From Lingula anatina (lineage: Eukaryota; Brachiopoda; Lingulata; Lingulida; Lingulidae): a stretch of DNA of 22,571 bases. Location of the stretch: contig NW_019773691.1 in assembly GCF_001039355.2 (NCBI RefSeq), positions 37,912 to 60,482 on the forward strand, written 5' to 3'. Below the pieces are notes generated by a model, which made no database searches, was not told where the DNA came from, and saw only the letters and a list, made by a program, of their open reading frames with translations. Of this stretch, positions 9,865 to 19,008 are shown piece by piece (position 1 is the stretch's first letter; the number at the start of each line of letters is the position of its first letter). The position numbers and the translations under genes were made by a program.

Positions 9865-10044
9865 TCCCTGGGTCTGATATTCCGAAAACTGAAGGAGCCA
9901 TGATCTGAAATTGGCTCTCTTAGGAATGTCCACTTTTCTGAAGGTTTGAAGGTCTACTATTCCGAAAGTTGGTATTCCAAAAGCTCTCCATTTCGAAAAA
10001 AGTTAATTGATGCAATCATTCAGAATAGCAGACTCTCGAATTAG
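9865..10044. repeat. Cluster of TATTCCGAAA short repeats in both orientations
   Basis: GGTCTGATATTCCGAAA (9871-9887) and GGTCTACTATTCCGAAA (about 9951-9967) are direct copies. Further diverged copies are ggtattccaaaa (9971-9982) and tttcgaaaa. An inverted copy, attcagaatagcagactc, is at about 10018-10035. The pattern resembles a short interspersed repeat made of GGTCTA-TATTCCGAAA units. Confidence 0.55.
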
Positions 10045-10790
10045 GGAATGTAGAAGCACATTCAGATGATGTTACTGGGCATTCTCTTTTTAAGGTCAGC
10101 TCAGATGAACTTGTTATTCACTAATCGAATGATTTTAAGGCATACAGTGTGTGTTAGACCTTTATGTTGCAAAAATAAAAATAAACAGCAAGTTTTATTT
10201 ATTATCCATGCATTGCTGAGGTATACTCCATCCAAAACTGCTGCTGAAGTAACAATGTATAAACTTGTTGTAGAGTTCTTAATTTTCAATCCTTACTGTC
10301 ACAACTCTCTGTCTCCAAGACGAGTGTGACCCAAAAAATGGAAACTCAAAATTCAAATTAAGGTTTACAGATCTTAATTTCCACAATGGTTTTGGACGTG
10401 GTGTGCCTAATAGTAATGCAGTTGAAATGGCTGAAAATTTCCAGATATTTTGCTCCCCCCACTCCCCCAATATGAATTTCAGATGCTCGTACTGTATATT
10501 GCATGCTTATGAATTATGAGGTTTTTTAAAAGTAAAGGTCAGCAGTTTTGTCAGTGTGGAAATAAGACTTTCAGGAATTTCAATTCTGAGAAATCCGGAA
10601 GGATATGAAGATGTCGGGCAATAACTCACGGAATTCATATGCAGTTATTTAACACAGTGGGGATCAGCCAAAATAGCCTTAAACAAGGCTGTAGGTGCAG
10701 CATGAAATCATACAAGACTTGATAACAGCTAAAACCCTCATAAGGTAGGATAGAATAGAGTGAAAGTCATCCTAGAAAATTTATAAAAAT
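10045..10790. other. Non-coding stretch, nothing recognised
   Basis: Two overlapping short open frames on opposite strands at about 10066-10329 have no motif or splice support. No structured repeat is seen. Confidence 0.4.
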
Positions 10791-10926
10791 ACTTAAAGCT
10801 TTGCCACATAATCCCTGTGGGGAATCCATTAGGGGATTGTGCAGCAAGCTTTCTAGTGGGTTCCGCCATATTATTTAGTTCTGCTGCTCAGTTAGTCTGC
10901 GGATCAACTTGGTTTTGAACAGAGCC
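10791..10926. mobile_element. Truncated MITE 'B3' (right part of a B-family copy)
   Basis: The right end (gttagtctgcggatcaactt, then ggttttgaacagagcc) matches the right end of B2 at 4584-4617. Before it lie ccgccatatt and caagctttctagtgggt, as in B1 and B2. The left arm starts only at acttaaagctttgcc; about 60 bp expected outside it are missing. The remaining inner arm still pairs with the right arm (aaagctttgccacataatccc against ggggattgtgcagcaagcttt, split here to show the two sides). The truncated end carries no target duplication. Confidence 0.7.
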
Positions 10927-10946
10927 TATCTATCTATTTATGTATG

Positions 10947-10984
<38 letters not shown>
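10927..10984 (+). repeat. (TATC)n microsatellite
   Basis: Imperfect at the start (tatttatgtatgtatc) and then a pure TATC run. It begins directly at the terminal GCC of the truncated MITE B3. Confidence 0.95.
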
Positions 10985-10985
<1 letters not shown>

Positions 10986-11159
10986 GCAGTAGTGCTAGCA
11001 TTTTTTTTCTCTCAGCCAAATCACCACTTTATCATCAATTTGTTCTTCACATGGTTCTAATTTGACTAAAACAAGTCAGATCAAGCCCTTTTTGTTTAGC
11101 CAATTTAAGTCAGTTTTAGCATTTGGCTAAATTGGTGAGTATGAGGGCTACCCAAATAT

Positions 11160-11198
11160 CTGTCTGTTTGCCTGTCTGTCTGCCAATCAATCAATCAT
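11160..11198 (+). repeat. Short (CTGT)n and (CAAT)n microsatellites
   Basis: ctgtctgtttgcctgtctgt is followed at once by imperfect caatcaatcaatcat. Low-complexity tract only. Confidence 0.85.
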
Positions 11199-11518
11199 AA
11201 ATATTTCTCCAATTTCCGAAAATGGGTAGTTCCATCAACATTCAGCCCTCACCCCAACTCCACCTTTGCTGGCACAGGACTGTATCACAACCCAAATATT
11301 TCCCTGTTTCTTTCCCTGTAGACTGAGTTACCCCTTTGATGCTGTGTATAATGCTGAATACCATTTCCCAGCACCTCACCAGTCAAAATTAGCAATTTTT
11401 ACGGCCACCTGCCTATGAAGGAATGAAAGCAGCTTCAGTTATGAGAAGACTATGTAGCAAGTCAAGTGGATGTGCACACGAGATATTTTCTGTTTCATAG
11501 GCCCAGGACATCAGCCTC

Positions 11519-11539
11519 AATAGTACTGAATATTAAATA

Positions 11540-11595
<56 letters not shown>

Positions 11596-11702
11596 TTCAT
11601 TGTAGCTAAATTTGCTTGATAGTAATGAATATTGAATATCATGAGAGAGAGAGAGAGTTCATTGTAGCCAGATATGCTTAGTTGTAATGAATGTTTAATA
11701 TC

Positions 11703-11742
<40 letters not shown>

Positions 11743-11762
11743 ATTGTAGCCAGATATGCCAG
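11519..11762 (+). repeat. Minisatellite of three units, each holding a (GA)n tract
   Basis: Each unit reads gtaatgaatattgaatatca, then a (GA)n run, then ttcattgtagccagatatgc. The GA runs are at 11545-11590 (long), 11643-11656 (short) and 11707-11739 (medium). Flanking sequence is well conserved between units, whereas GA length varies freely. The 84-codon open frame on the - strand, with repeated Ser-Leu, is a translation of this array and not a gene. Confidence 0.85.
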
Positions 11763-11970
11763 CTGGTGCACACTGTGATGATTTATATTCAGTTCATAAA
11801 TAAATCACAAATAGAGTTTCATAAGTTGTCTCCTAAGGTGCTTCTGTACTGATTTGATAACTCTTGCTAGTAGGGAAAATTTGGGGATGTTAAGTATTAA
11901 AAGAAGCAAGTTGCCTAAGAGCTGATTGTGGGGATTCTAGCCAAAAGGGCCTACAGACCTTTGTATAATA

Positions 11971-12833
11971 CCGATGTACCATGAAAATCTGACTCCCCCA
12001 AAACTCCCCAGTCAAATTTTCATGATGAAAATGTGACTCCCCCATGAAATTTTGACTCCCCCCCAAAAAAAACTTTATAAATCTTATTTTATTTGAGTAT
12101 ATGACTTTTATATTGTGGTATGAATAATGGAGGACACATTGGCACTTTTTGTTAGTTTGCAGGTGAAAATTTCAATGAGAAAATAAAATTAAAAATGTGT
12201 ATTTTATCACCTAATGACTCCCCTATGAAAAAGCTTTTTATTTGATATTTACATGGTGATAATTTCAACATTTGTCCCTTTAGTATACTTTATGAAGAAC
12301 ATATTGGGAATATTTGAAAGTTTGGTGGTAAAATATTGGGTGCAAAAAATGAAAAAATAATCATGAAAAATCTTTATATTCATACCCATGGGATTTTGGA
12401 CTCTCATGAAGAAAAGGCACTATTTTATATTAAGTCACCATACCATTGTTTTTCACATGGTTTGCATTGTGATGTATATTTTGTTAGTATTTAAAAGTTT
12501 GGTGGTGAAAGTTTTGGTGAAACTTGATAATTTTTGAAACAAGTATTCATCATACTAACTGTAGGATTTGGAGTCCCATAGCCTTTTCATAGGAGTCATT
12601 GGGTGAAAAAAATATTTTAATTTTCTTATTTCGTCATGAAAATTTTCAAAAAGTGCCAATGTATCCTCCATTATGCATACTTCAAGATAAAAGTTATATA
12701 TTCAAATAAAATAAGATTTATAAAGGTTTGTGACGGGGAGTCAAAATTTCATGGGGGGAGTCAGATTTTCATTATGAAATTTTGACTGGGGGAGTCAGAT
12801 TTTCATGGGAATCAGATTTTCATGTTACACCGG
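11971..12833. mobile_element. Foldback-type element, about 863 bp, with sub-repeated arms
   Basis: The left arm (about 11971-12240) and right arm (about 12575-12833) are inverted copies. Both outer parts contain several copies of CATGAAAATCTGACTCCCCC and its variant with gaaattttgactccccc. Inside these lie the paired segments tttataaatcttattttatt, aataatggagga(c/t)acattgg and the cacc(t/c)aatgactcc block. The central part has three diverged direct units marked by gaaagtttggtggtaaa, with agtttg at 12154, 12319 and 12497 (165 and 178 bp apart). No coding frame of note is present. The architecture resembles foldback (FB/TFB) transposons. The flanks cctttgtataata (left) and ccttgtagataa (right) may be a degraded target duplication. 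Confidence 0.75.
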
Positions 12834-12873
12834 GCCTTGTAGATAAAAGGTAATGTCAGGCCCTGACTCATCT

Positions 12874-12899
12874 TCATCATCATCATCATCGTCATCATT
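12874..12899 (+). repeat. (CAT)n microsatellite
   Basis: tcatcatcatcatcatcgtc followed by atcatta; simple sequence close to the right edge of the foldback element. Confidence 0.9.
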
Positions 12900-13157
12900 A
12901 GGACAGCATCAGCACAGGGTTTGTGCGGCTGGATTTCAGGAGACCCCAGATGATTCTCAACCTTTCTACTCTGTACATATTTGATTTTTCTTGGCCAGCA
13001 TCTGTTTGAAGCGTGTCTGACTCAGTGAAGATATTTGATTTTCGTCCTTTGTTGTAATATTGTAACCATTGTAATAACTGTGCATAGGTTAATTGCCATG
13101 GGTTATGAGCTGTTGGCATATCTGGGTCTTGTCTCTATACTTGTCTGTCTTCTTTAG

Positions 13158-13232
13158 TTTAACAGGGAGAGTTCAGGGAGAGCTTGTGACAGGAAACCTC
13201 ATGACTTCGGCAAACCTTTTGTGCCAGATACC
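13158..13232 (+). CDS. Candidate coding exon, unconfirmed, 75 bp
   Basis: A strong acceptor (cttgtctgtcttctttag) precedes a block richer in G and C than its surroundings. Two frames are open. With one leading base (T) taken to complete a previous codon, it reads LTGR and then VQGELVTGNLMTSANLLC. A possible donor after ATA CC (gtgctc) is weak. With that donor the exon has a length divisible by 3, and its phase (2 in, 2 out) would fit the donor at 2071 (TG+T, Cys) and the acceptor at 21574 (CC+T, Pro). The alternative phase-0 frame (FNRESSGRACDRK...) is open for about 42 codons. I do not recognise either product. This is an inference from splice and phase signals only. Confidence 0.28.
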
Positions 13233-13377
13233 GTGCTCAAAATTCATTTGTTCATTTTGGCCAAAAAATTGGATTTTCCTGGGGTAAACTACAATTATCC
13301 CATATTTGCCAATGGTTAGTGAATTCTTTCAAACATTTTAAATTAGTCCTTGGGTTTTTTTTTAAAGTTTTTATTAG

Positions 13378-13447
13378 TAATAATCTCTTAAAAGATGAAA
13401 GGGAGGTTATTGCAATTATTCAGAAATGTGCTTTTAAGAGATTATTA
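13378..13447. repeat. Perfect 17-bp inverted repeat with a 36-nt loop
   Basis: taataatctcttaaaag (13378-13394) is exactly complementary to cttttaagagattatta (13431-13447), and the pairing extends imperfectly outward. It could form a stable cruciform or RNA hairpin. No terminator role is implied in this animal-type sequence. Confidence 0.85.
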
Positions 13448-14006
13448 CAGTAGGTTATTACGGAGGTTACATAGTCCTATGACAAGTACTATGCAGAATA
13501 TTTGGGATAGCTGCCCTTTTGGCAGTAAAATAGAATTTATTATATTTCTACGAGGTGTTTATAATATATTTATTGTGAAGTGTGGATCTCATACGAAGGA
13601 CTGTTATCCCTTAAGGAATTCCACTGTGTAGTTGCAAAAGTTTCGTTGAGTGGTTCTCGTGAGCCATCTTAGCATGTGACACCTGCTCCATAACATGTGA
13701 ACAAGAAGGAACAAAGCAGGTGTGAAGCTTCACGTAATTTTTCCAAGAAGTATAGCTAGAGTATCCGTGAGACTTATGCAATTTGCAGTGAAAACATTCG
13801 AAAGTGGTGTGGATGCTGAGGTGTTATTCGTATATGAGATATATTACTGCTTCCTCCTCATTACATAGACACAATTTCACAAAGTAATGAGCCACTAGGC
13901 CTCATGCAACACTTAAGCTCTCTGAATAATAAACCAGAAGACAACACTCTATCCAATTTGTTCATCCCTCATAAGGTTTCTGAAAGCTGGGGCCTGATGT
14001 AAACAA

Positions 14007-14231
14007 AGGGTGCTTTCCCAGAGCTTTAGATCGATCTAAGGATTAAGTTTTAGATCGACCTAACTCCCTGGGGGTTCACGCTAAATTGCAGTCAGCCGAG
14101 CGGGCACCATAATTAATTACCCCCTTACAGCTTTTAGTAGGCGGGACAGACGCTTAAGCCGGCCAAGCAGACAGTAATCTAGTGAGACTCCCCACAGGGA
14201 TAGATCAATCTAAAAATCTATGGAAATGGGG
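14007..14231 (+). mobile_element. MITE 'C1', about 225 bp (cluster member 1)
   Basis: This copy carries the C-family order: TAGATCGATC near the end, then CTCCCTGGGGGTTCACGC, then TTACCCCCTTACAGC, GTAGGCGGGACA, CTAGTGAGACTCCCC and GATCAATCTA near the other end. The outer edges ctttcccagagc and ctatggaaatggggt are roughly inverted. It shows no clear target duplication, so the edges are approximate. It contains an extra TTTTAGATCGACC duplicate near its left end. Confidence 0.7.
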
Positions 14232-14375
14232 TGAAAGAGAATTTCTATCTCATTAAGTACCTGACATCTGACAAAAGGATTAGTAATGATGTGTTTGTAT
14301 GTTGTGCTTGCATGCACAATTGTTTGTGTGCATGTGCACATATATCTAGCACTACATGCAAGTGTGCATGTGTAA

Positions 14376-14594
14376 GAGACCATTACCACAGATATTTAGG
14401 TCAATCTATCCCCCTGGGGAGTCTCACTAGATTGCTGTCAGCTTAACGGGTTTAAATGTCTGTCCCGCCTACTAAAAGTTGTAAGGGTGTAATTAACTTT
14501 TGCCGTGCTAAGCCCCTGGAAGCTGACAACAATTTAGCTTGAACCCCCAGGGAGTTAGGTTGATCCAGATGGATCGATCTTAATCTGTGGGAAC
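14376..14594 (-). mobile_element. MITE 'C2', about 219 bp, opposite orientation to C1
   Basis: The same ordered blocks as C1 appear reverse-complemented: GGGGAGTCTCACTAGATT, tgtcccgcctactaaaag, gtaagggtgtaattaac, cccccagggagttaggt and ggatcgatct. The ends (accattaccacagat / atctgtgggaact) are inverted. TAA precedes the left end, but the right flank is not an exact match. Confidence 0.7.
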
Positions 14595-14643
14595 TTAGTT
14601 TATCTGTGTGTATAAGTGCTTGCATCCACATGTATATGTTTCA

Positions 14644-14856
14644 CCCCATTCTCATAGATTAGATCGACCTACATTGGATCGACCTAACTCCCTGGGGGTT
14701 CACGCTAAATAGCTGTCAGCCGGGCGGACACGAAAGTTAATTACCCCTTAAAGCTTGTAGTAGGCGGGGACGGACACTTAAGGGGGATTATCTGACAGTA
14801 ATCTAGTGAGACTCCCCTCGGTGATAGATCGATCTAAAAGTTGTGAGAACAGAGCC
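14644..14856 (+). mobile_element. MITE 'C3', about 213 bp, same orientation as C1
   Basis: Left end CCCCATTCTCATAG and right end gtgagaacagagcc are inverted with mismatches. Blocks GATCGACCTAACTCCCTGGG, ttaattacccctta, gtagtaggcgggga and ctagtgagactcccct are in the C1 order. It is separated from C2 by about 50 bp of TG-rich sequence. Confidence 0.7.
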
Positions 14857-14859
14857 TAT

Positions 14860-15430
14860 GTGTGCAAATGTGTGTGTGCACATTCATAGCTGCTTTATTC
14901 AAGACTGTACTTTTACAGGCTTACAAAAACTTCAAGTTCTAAATGTCAGCTTCTTCAGACAAAAGTTGTTGAAATGCTTTTCATTAAGGGCAGCAGGTGG
15001 CGTGATGCTGGTACGTGGATGGCTTTGGTTTCTGTGGTTAGCAGGAATATACAATTATTGCTCAAGGAATTCAAGCAGCATGGAATAATTGTTCTTTGCC
15101 TCCCCTCCCAATGAAAAAAATTAATAGAAATAAAATAGATAAATAAGGCAAAGTTTTGTTTCTTACAATTTGCCATGTTGATTTTAAAAGTTTTGAAATT
15201 ATACAGACAGAAAGTACATTCTGGTGTCTGAAAATGATTATTTTAAAAACGTGGAAGAAATGAGGCATGTGGATACATGACACAATCACCGTAGGCAAGT
15301 TTTATTCTACTGAAATGGTGAATGTGATGCAAATTGAACCGAGACACTTTTCCAAGAAAGATCAAAATCCCTATTGATTGACGAGTTTCTTTTTTCTTTA
15401 CAAATCGGTATCAAAAATAGCAATTACGTA
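14860..15430. other. Non-coding stretch between MITE cluster and duplicated block
   Basis: TG-rich sequence continues at 14862-14886 (tgtgtgcaaatgtgtgtgtg). Beyond it I see no repeat, and the overlapping short open frames on both strands have no supporting motif. Confidence 0.4.
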
Positions 15431-15554
15431 GGATTTTACACAGAAGGCCTATGTTTAATTCATAGTGGTATGCTGGCTAAAAACATTGGGTGGATATTAT
15501 ACTACGTTATTGTACATAAGAGTCAAGGTTTTCGTTTGTGAAGAGGCAAGACTT
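15431..15554 (+). repeat. Dispersed 125-bp duplication, copy 1 (partner 18588-18714)
   Basis: Collinear with the block at 18588. Both share ggattt.a.acagaagg, ttcatagtggtatgc or its variant, gctaaaaac, ggtggat.ttatactac, ttattgta, gaggttttc and aagaggcaag/gact. Same orientation, about 3.1 kb apart, with moderate divergence. Confidence 0.75.
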
Positions 15555-15737
15555 TTCTAATAGGAGTCGAGGGCTCTTCTCCCACCATGTAGTACACCAA
15601 ACTTTACAGGTCCACTATGAGTTATATACTTTTATTTCCTTGACAAGAATGAGAAATAAAATTTTATTTTGTCAGTGAGCACAATATATTAAAGTTAAGG
15701 GTTTTAGAAGCAATCAAGGAATATGCACAGCTAAGAC

Positions 15738-15999
15738 AGCACATTCAGAACAGACGATCAGCGGACTTACTGATCGACAGACTAAATATGGCTGACCTAA
15801 CTTAAAATCAAAGCTGCATAACATCCTAATGGTCTCTCCGCCTCATCACACGCCATCCCTGCAAGGGCCTACCAATGAATCCCCGAAGCCTAGATTTAAT
15901 TTGTGTGGAGGCAGGGAGACCATTTGGATATTAGGGGCAGCTTTGCTTTTAAGTGTGTCGGCCATATTTAATCCACAGGTCATCTGTTCTGAATGCGCT
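15738..15999. mobile_element. MITE 'D1', about 262 bp inverted-repeat element
   Basis: The left end agcacattcagaacagacga and the right end catctgttctgaatgcgct are inverted with few mismatches. Both arms continue with (t)taaatatggc(t/c)gac, aatcaaagctg/agctttgctttt, and atggtctc/gagaccat. The left arm has an extra segment of about 15 bp. The AAATATGGCTGACC block links it to B1 and B2. The flanks show no clear 3-bp duplication. Confidence 0.75.
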
Positions 16000-16047
16000 C
16001 TATGTGTGACTGTAGTTGCACTTAAGGGGATCTTTTAAGATTTCTAA

Positions 16048-16261
16048 AGGCGCATTCACAAAGATTTTAGATCGATCCATCCCCGTGGGGAGTCTCACTA
16101 GATTACTATCAGATAATCCGGCTTAAATGTCCATCCCGCCTACTACAAGCTGTAAGGGGGTAATTAACTTTCGTGCCTGCATGGCTGACAGCTATTTAGC
16201 GTGAACCAGCAGGGAGTTGGGTCGATCTAGTTGGATCGATCTAATCTCTGGAAATGGGGTC
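16048..16261 (-). mobile_element. MITE 'C4', 214 bp, TAA target duplication
   Basis: The ends AGGCGCATTCACAAAG (left) and CTCTGGAAATGGGGTC (right) are imperfect inverted copies, and TAA flanks both sides (16045-16047 and 16262-16264). The blocks are those of C2: GGGGAGTCTCACTAGATT, catcccgcctactacaag, gtaagggggtaattaac, and ggatcgatctaat at the right. Its left end, with CATTCACAA, ties the C family to the B-family ends. Confidence 0.8.
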
Positions 16262-16264
16262 TAA

Positions 16265-18587
16265 GAGTCTGGTGACTTTGTGTAAAATCTAGTGAGATTT
16301 TGCAGGAATTTGGGAAGAGTAGGATCAGAAATATCAACAAACTGCTAAGTGCAGTGTGGCAGCAATGCAAAGCTGACAGAATTTGGTTGTTTTCCCTTTT
16401 AAGAACTTAAAAGTTTTTTTTTCCGAATTACGGTTGATGGAACAACTGTTCCAGTTGGAATTTGTCATGATTTGTGTATCATTTTTGACACATTTTCCCA
16501 CATAACAAAATCCCTGCACATTAAGTTTTACCCGTAATGCATAATTTTAAACACTAAATCCTGCTAATTCGCGCACATTTCTAGTCTTGTATGATATAAC
16601 GCAGTCCTATCTCAGATGATCCCTATTAAAAATGCAGTGTGTTCAGCCAGAAGCAAAATGTTTCAAATTCCATCAGCCTCTCAAAGTTGTTTCATCGTTG
16701 CTGTTGTTAGATCACTGATGTTTTTTCTTTGAAATTGGCATTATGGGTTTAACATTGATTTTTCTCAAATACGTTTAGAAAGGGTAAAAGCAAAAAAGCT
16801 TCATAATCATGTAATGGAATTAGAACTCATGCAGAAGAATGCAATTTATTTTAGAGGGAAAAATAGAAATGTAAAGTAATGCCGGATATTGGTTCAATTG
16901 GCATAAGGTATAGAGATCCAGTGAGAATAAATCCTTCCCATTCTAAAAATGTCTCGTGTTAAGGACTGGGAGAAATTAGACTTATTTCATATTCAGATGA
17001 CAGATTTTTCTTTTACTGGTTGATCACAAGAACAACTATTTTGCCTGTTTGTGCAGTGATTTTATCATTAATTCTAGCCTAAGAATTATAATAAGGTTAA
17101 GGAGATAGATAAATTTCATTAAGTACATCTACTGGGTCTAAACTGGATGTTAAAAAAAAAGACTTGTTTTTTCAAAGGTGCCTTTTAGCCTTAATGTTGA
17201 ATTCAACTGTGTTCTGTGGTTATATTAAAACTTAAATTAATTAAATATAAATTCCTTTTGTTTTTTTTTTTCCTTCTACATTCAACAAGTACCAGAAATA
17301 AGGTTTTCAAAGTTTGGACAAAGAGAGAAAAAAAGAGGAATCTTGTAAGGATGAATTATTGGAACATTACTAGTAGATAGTGAATGTAAATTACCTGAAG
17401 CAGTGAGTTAATACCTTTTTACATCACCCTATGGTGTAACATTTTTATGATGTACTATCTTTAGTAAAGGTTTCCTCTATCCATTAAGGATTTTGGCAAA
17501 GACACTGTATCTCCAATTTAAGGTCCCATTTCCCAGTAAATGAAAGCTTCTGGCAAAGTCTCATTGGAAAGATGCCTTGCTGAGAGAAATAAGAGTACTA
17601 TAGTGATGCCTTATGGGATATCCTTAAAAGTTGTGTGCTTTGTAATAGTCCATAATGCTGAATAAGGTTATTATGCATGTGGCAGACATTTGCTATTCAT
17701 GGTGGATGTTAAAATATTTTTCTTAGAATTAGTTATAAATTCAGTGAATTATATTATATTTTATTGTTCGAAATAGCTCGGTTATGCCAGGATCAGTTTA
17801 TGTTAACTGTTACTGAATTGGAAGATAGGAGTCGTGAGCTGACCGTGCCTGAGCGTTTGTTTTTTGGTTTTAACATATATATATATTTAAAGTAACTGAA
17901 TAAACTGATAATTACCATGGCATAAGGTGGGTTCTGCAAAAAAAGCATAATATTATATTCAATAAATTAATTGAGGAGGCCCTTGTTGGACTTAACCCAT
18001 TTGTCTGCTGAACTTCCCGCTGCCAGTCCTGGTAAAGTTGTGGAACTGGGAACATACTGTACAGAAGATACTGTAATCAAGAAAATGAGATGAGTAGTTT
18101 ATGTCATAGTACACACAGGAAGATAAATGTAAGGCATAAACTTGTTAACTGAGTTTGCATCCTTTTTTACACAAATGAAGACAATATTGAAATAGAATCT
18201 CCAACTCAGTTTATTGATTTTCATTCAACCATTGTCAGCAGCTCGTTTCATTCAGTTTTTGAAGTTTTTTTTTCCTCGGTGTGAGAATCCTATCACTCAT
18301 AGAAAATTATCTCATCAAAGAAACACTAAGAAGATGGTGCTTTGATTGCCTCAGTAGCTATTAACATCATCAAGTTTTCAAAAAAAAAAAAAAATTCTGC
18401 AAACAAAGACAAAAGTGGAAGAATATATACAGACAATTGACTTGACTTTGCATCTGTACTTTTTTAATCAATTGCGTCCGACAAAGTGGTTATTCTTGAC
18501 TTAAGAGATTTAATTAATAACAAGTGTCATACTAGTACATCACCATTAGATTTTAATTAGTTATACATAGACAGTGCACATGGATGG
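16265..18587. other. Long non-coding stretch, nothing firmly recognised
   Basis: The longest stretch of the window without a repeat that I can recognise. An open frame without a start codon (about 17712-17890, including CQDQFMLTVTELEDRSRE) reads somewhat protein-like. It lacks a polypyrimidine acceptor and a donor, so I do not call it an exon. Short A and T runs and an (AT)n tract (about 17874-17885) are present. Confidence 0.4.
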
Positions 18588-18714
18588 GGATTTCAGACAG
18601 AAGGTCTGTGTTTCATTCATAGTAGTATGCAAGCTAAAAACGTTGAGTGGGTGGATGTTATACTACTTTATTGTAATTAAGAGACGAGGTTTTCCTTTGT
18701 TAAGAGGCAGGACT
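18588..18714 (+). repeat. Dispersed 125-bp duplication, copy 2 (partner 15431-15554)
   Basis: Collinear with copy 1 throughout. Copy 2 has a small insertion (gtgggtggatg for gggtggata). It is followed after about 35 bp by MITE C5. Confidence 0.75.
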
Positions 18715-18750
18715 GTATCATCTGGGATGGGGAATGATTGTGACATCTAA

Positions 18751-19005
18751 GATTCCATTCCCATACCTAGATTGATCTAGGGGGATCCGCTCATCTCCAA
18801 AAAGATTTTCGCTAAATTGCACTCTGCTTAAGGGGCTGAGATGTCTGGCACCCCTACTGAAGCTGCTTAACAATAGTTATTACCCCCTAACAGCTTCAGT
18901 AGGCATGCAAGACATCTGAGTCGCTTTAGCAGACGGCAATTTAGCGAGAATCCCCCTGGAGATGGACTGATCCTGCTAGATTGATCTAGGTATGGGAATG
19001 GGATT
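18751..19005. mobile_element. MITE 'C5': 255-bp palindrome, TAA target duplication
   Basis: The left end GATTCCATTCCCATACCTAG and the right end CTAGGTATGGGAATGGGATT are inverted; TAA flanks both sides (18748-18750 and 19006-19008). The arms pair over most of their length (attttcgctaaattgc against gcaatttagcgagaat; tgaagctg against cagcttca). The centre has TTACCCCCTAACAGCTTCAG then TAGGC, the C-family core. Unlike C1-C4, both halves of C5 are nearly symmetrical. Confidence 0.8.
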
Positions 19006-19008
19006 TAA

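Noticed and set aside
11517-11771. 84-codon open frame rich in Ser-Leu on the - strand
   Set aside because: It is the translation of a (GA)n-bearing minisatellite.
14007-14856. tRNA-derived SINE for the C cluster
   Set aside because: The ends are inverted repeats, some copies have TAA duplications, and I see no A/B box pair or poly-A tail, which fits MITEs better.
15829-16038. 69-codon open frame on the + strand
   Set aside because: It lies across MITE D1 and its right flank. The frame is a by-product of the inverted repeat.
17712-17890. Protein-like open frame with LTVTELEDRSRELTVPERL
   Set aside because: No ATG near its start, no polypyrimidine acceptor, no donor before the stop, and the end is an (AT)n tract.
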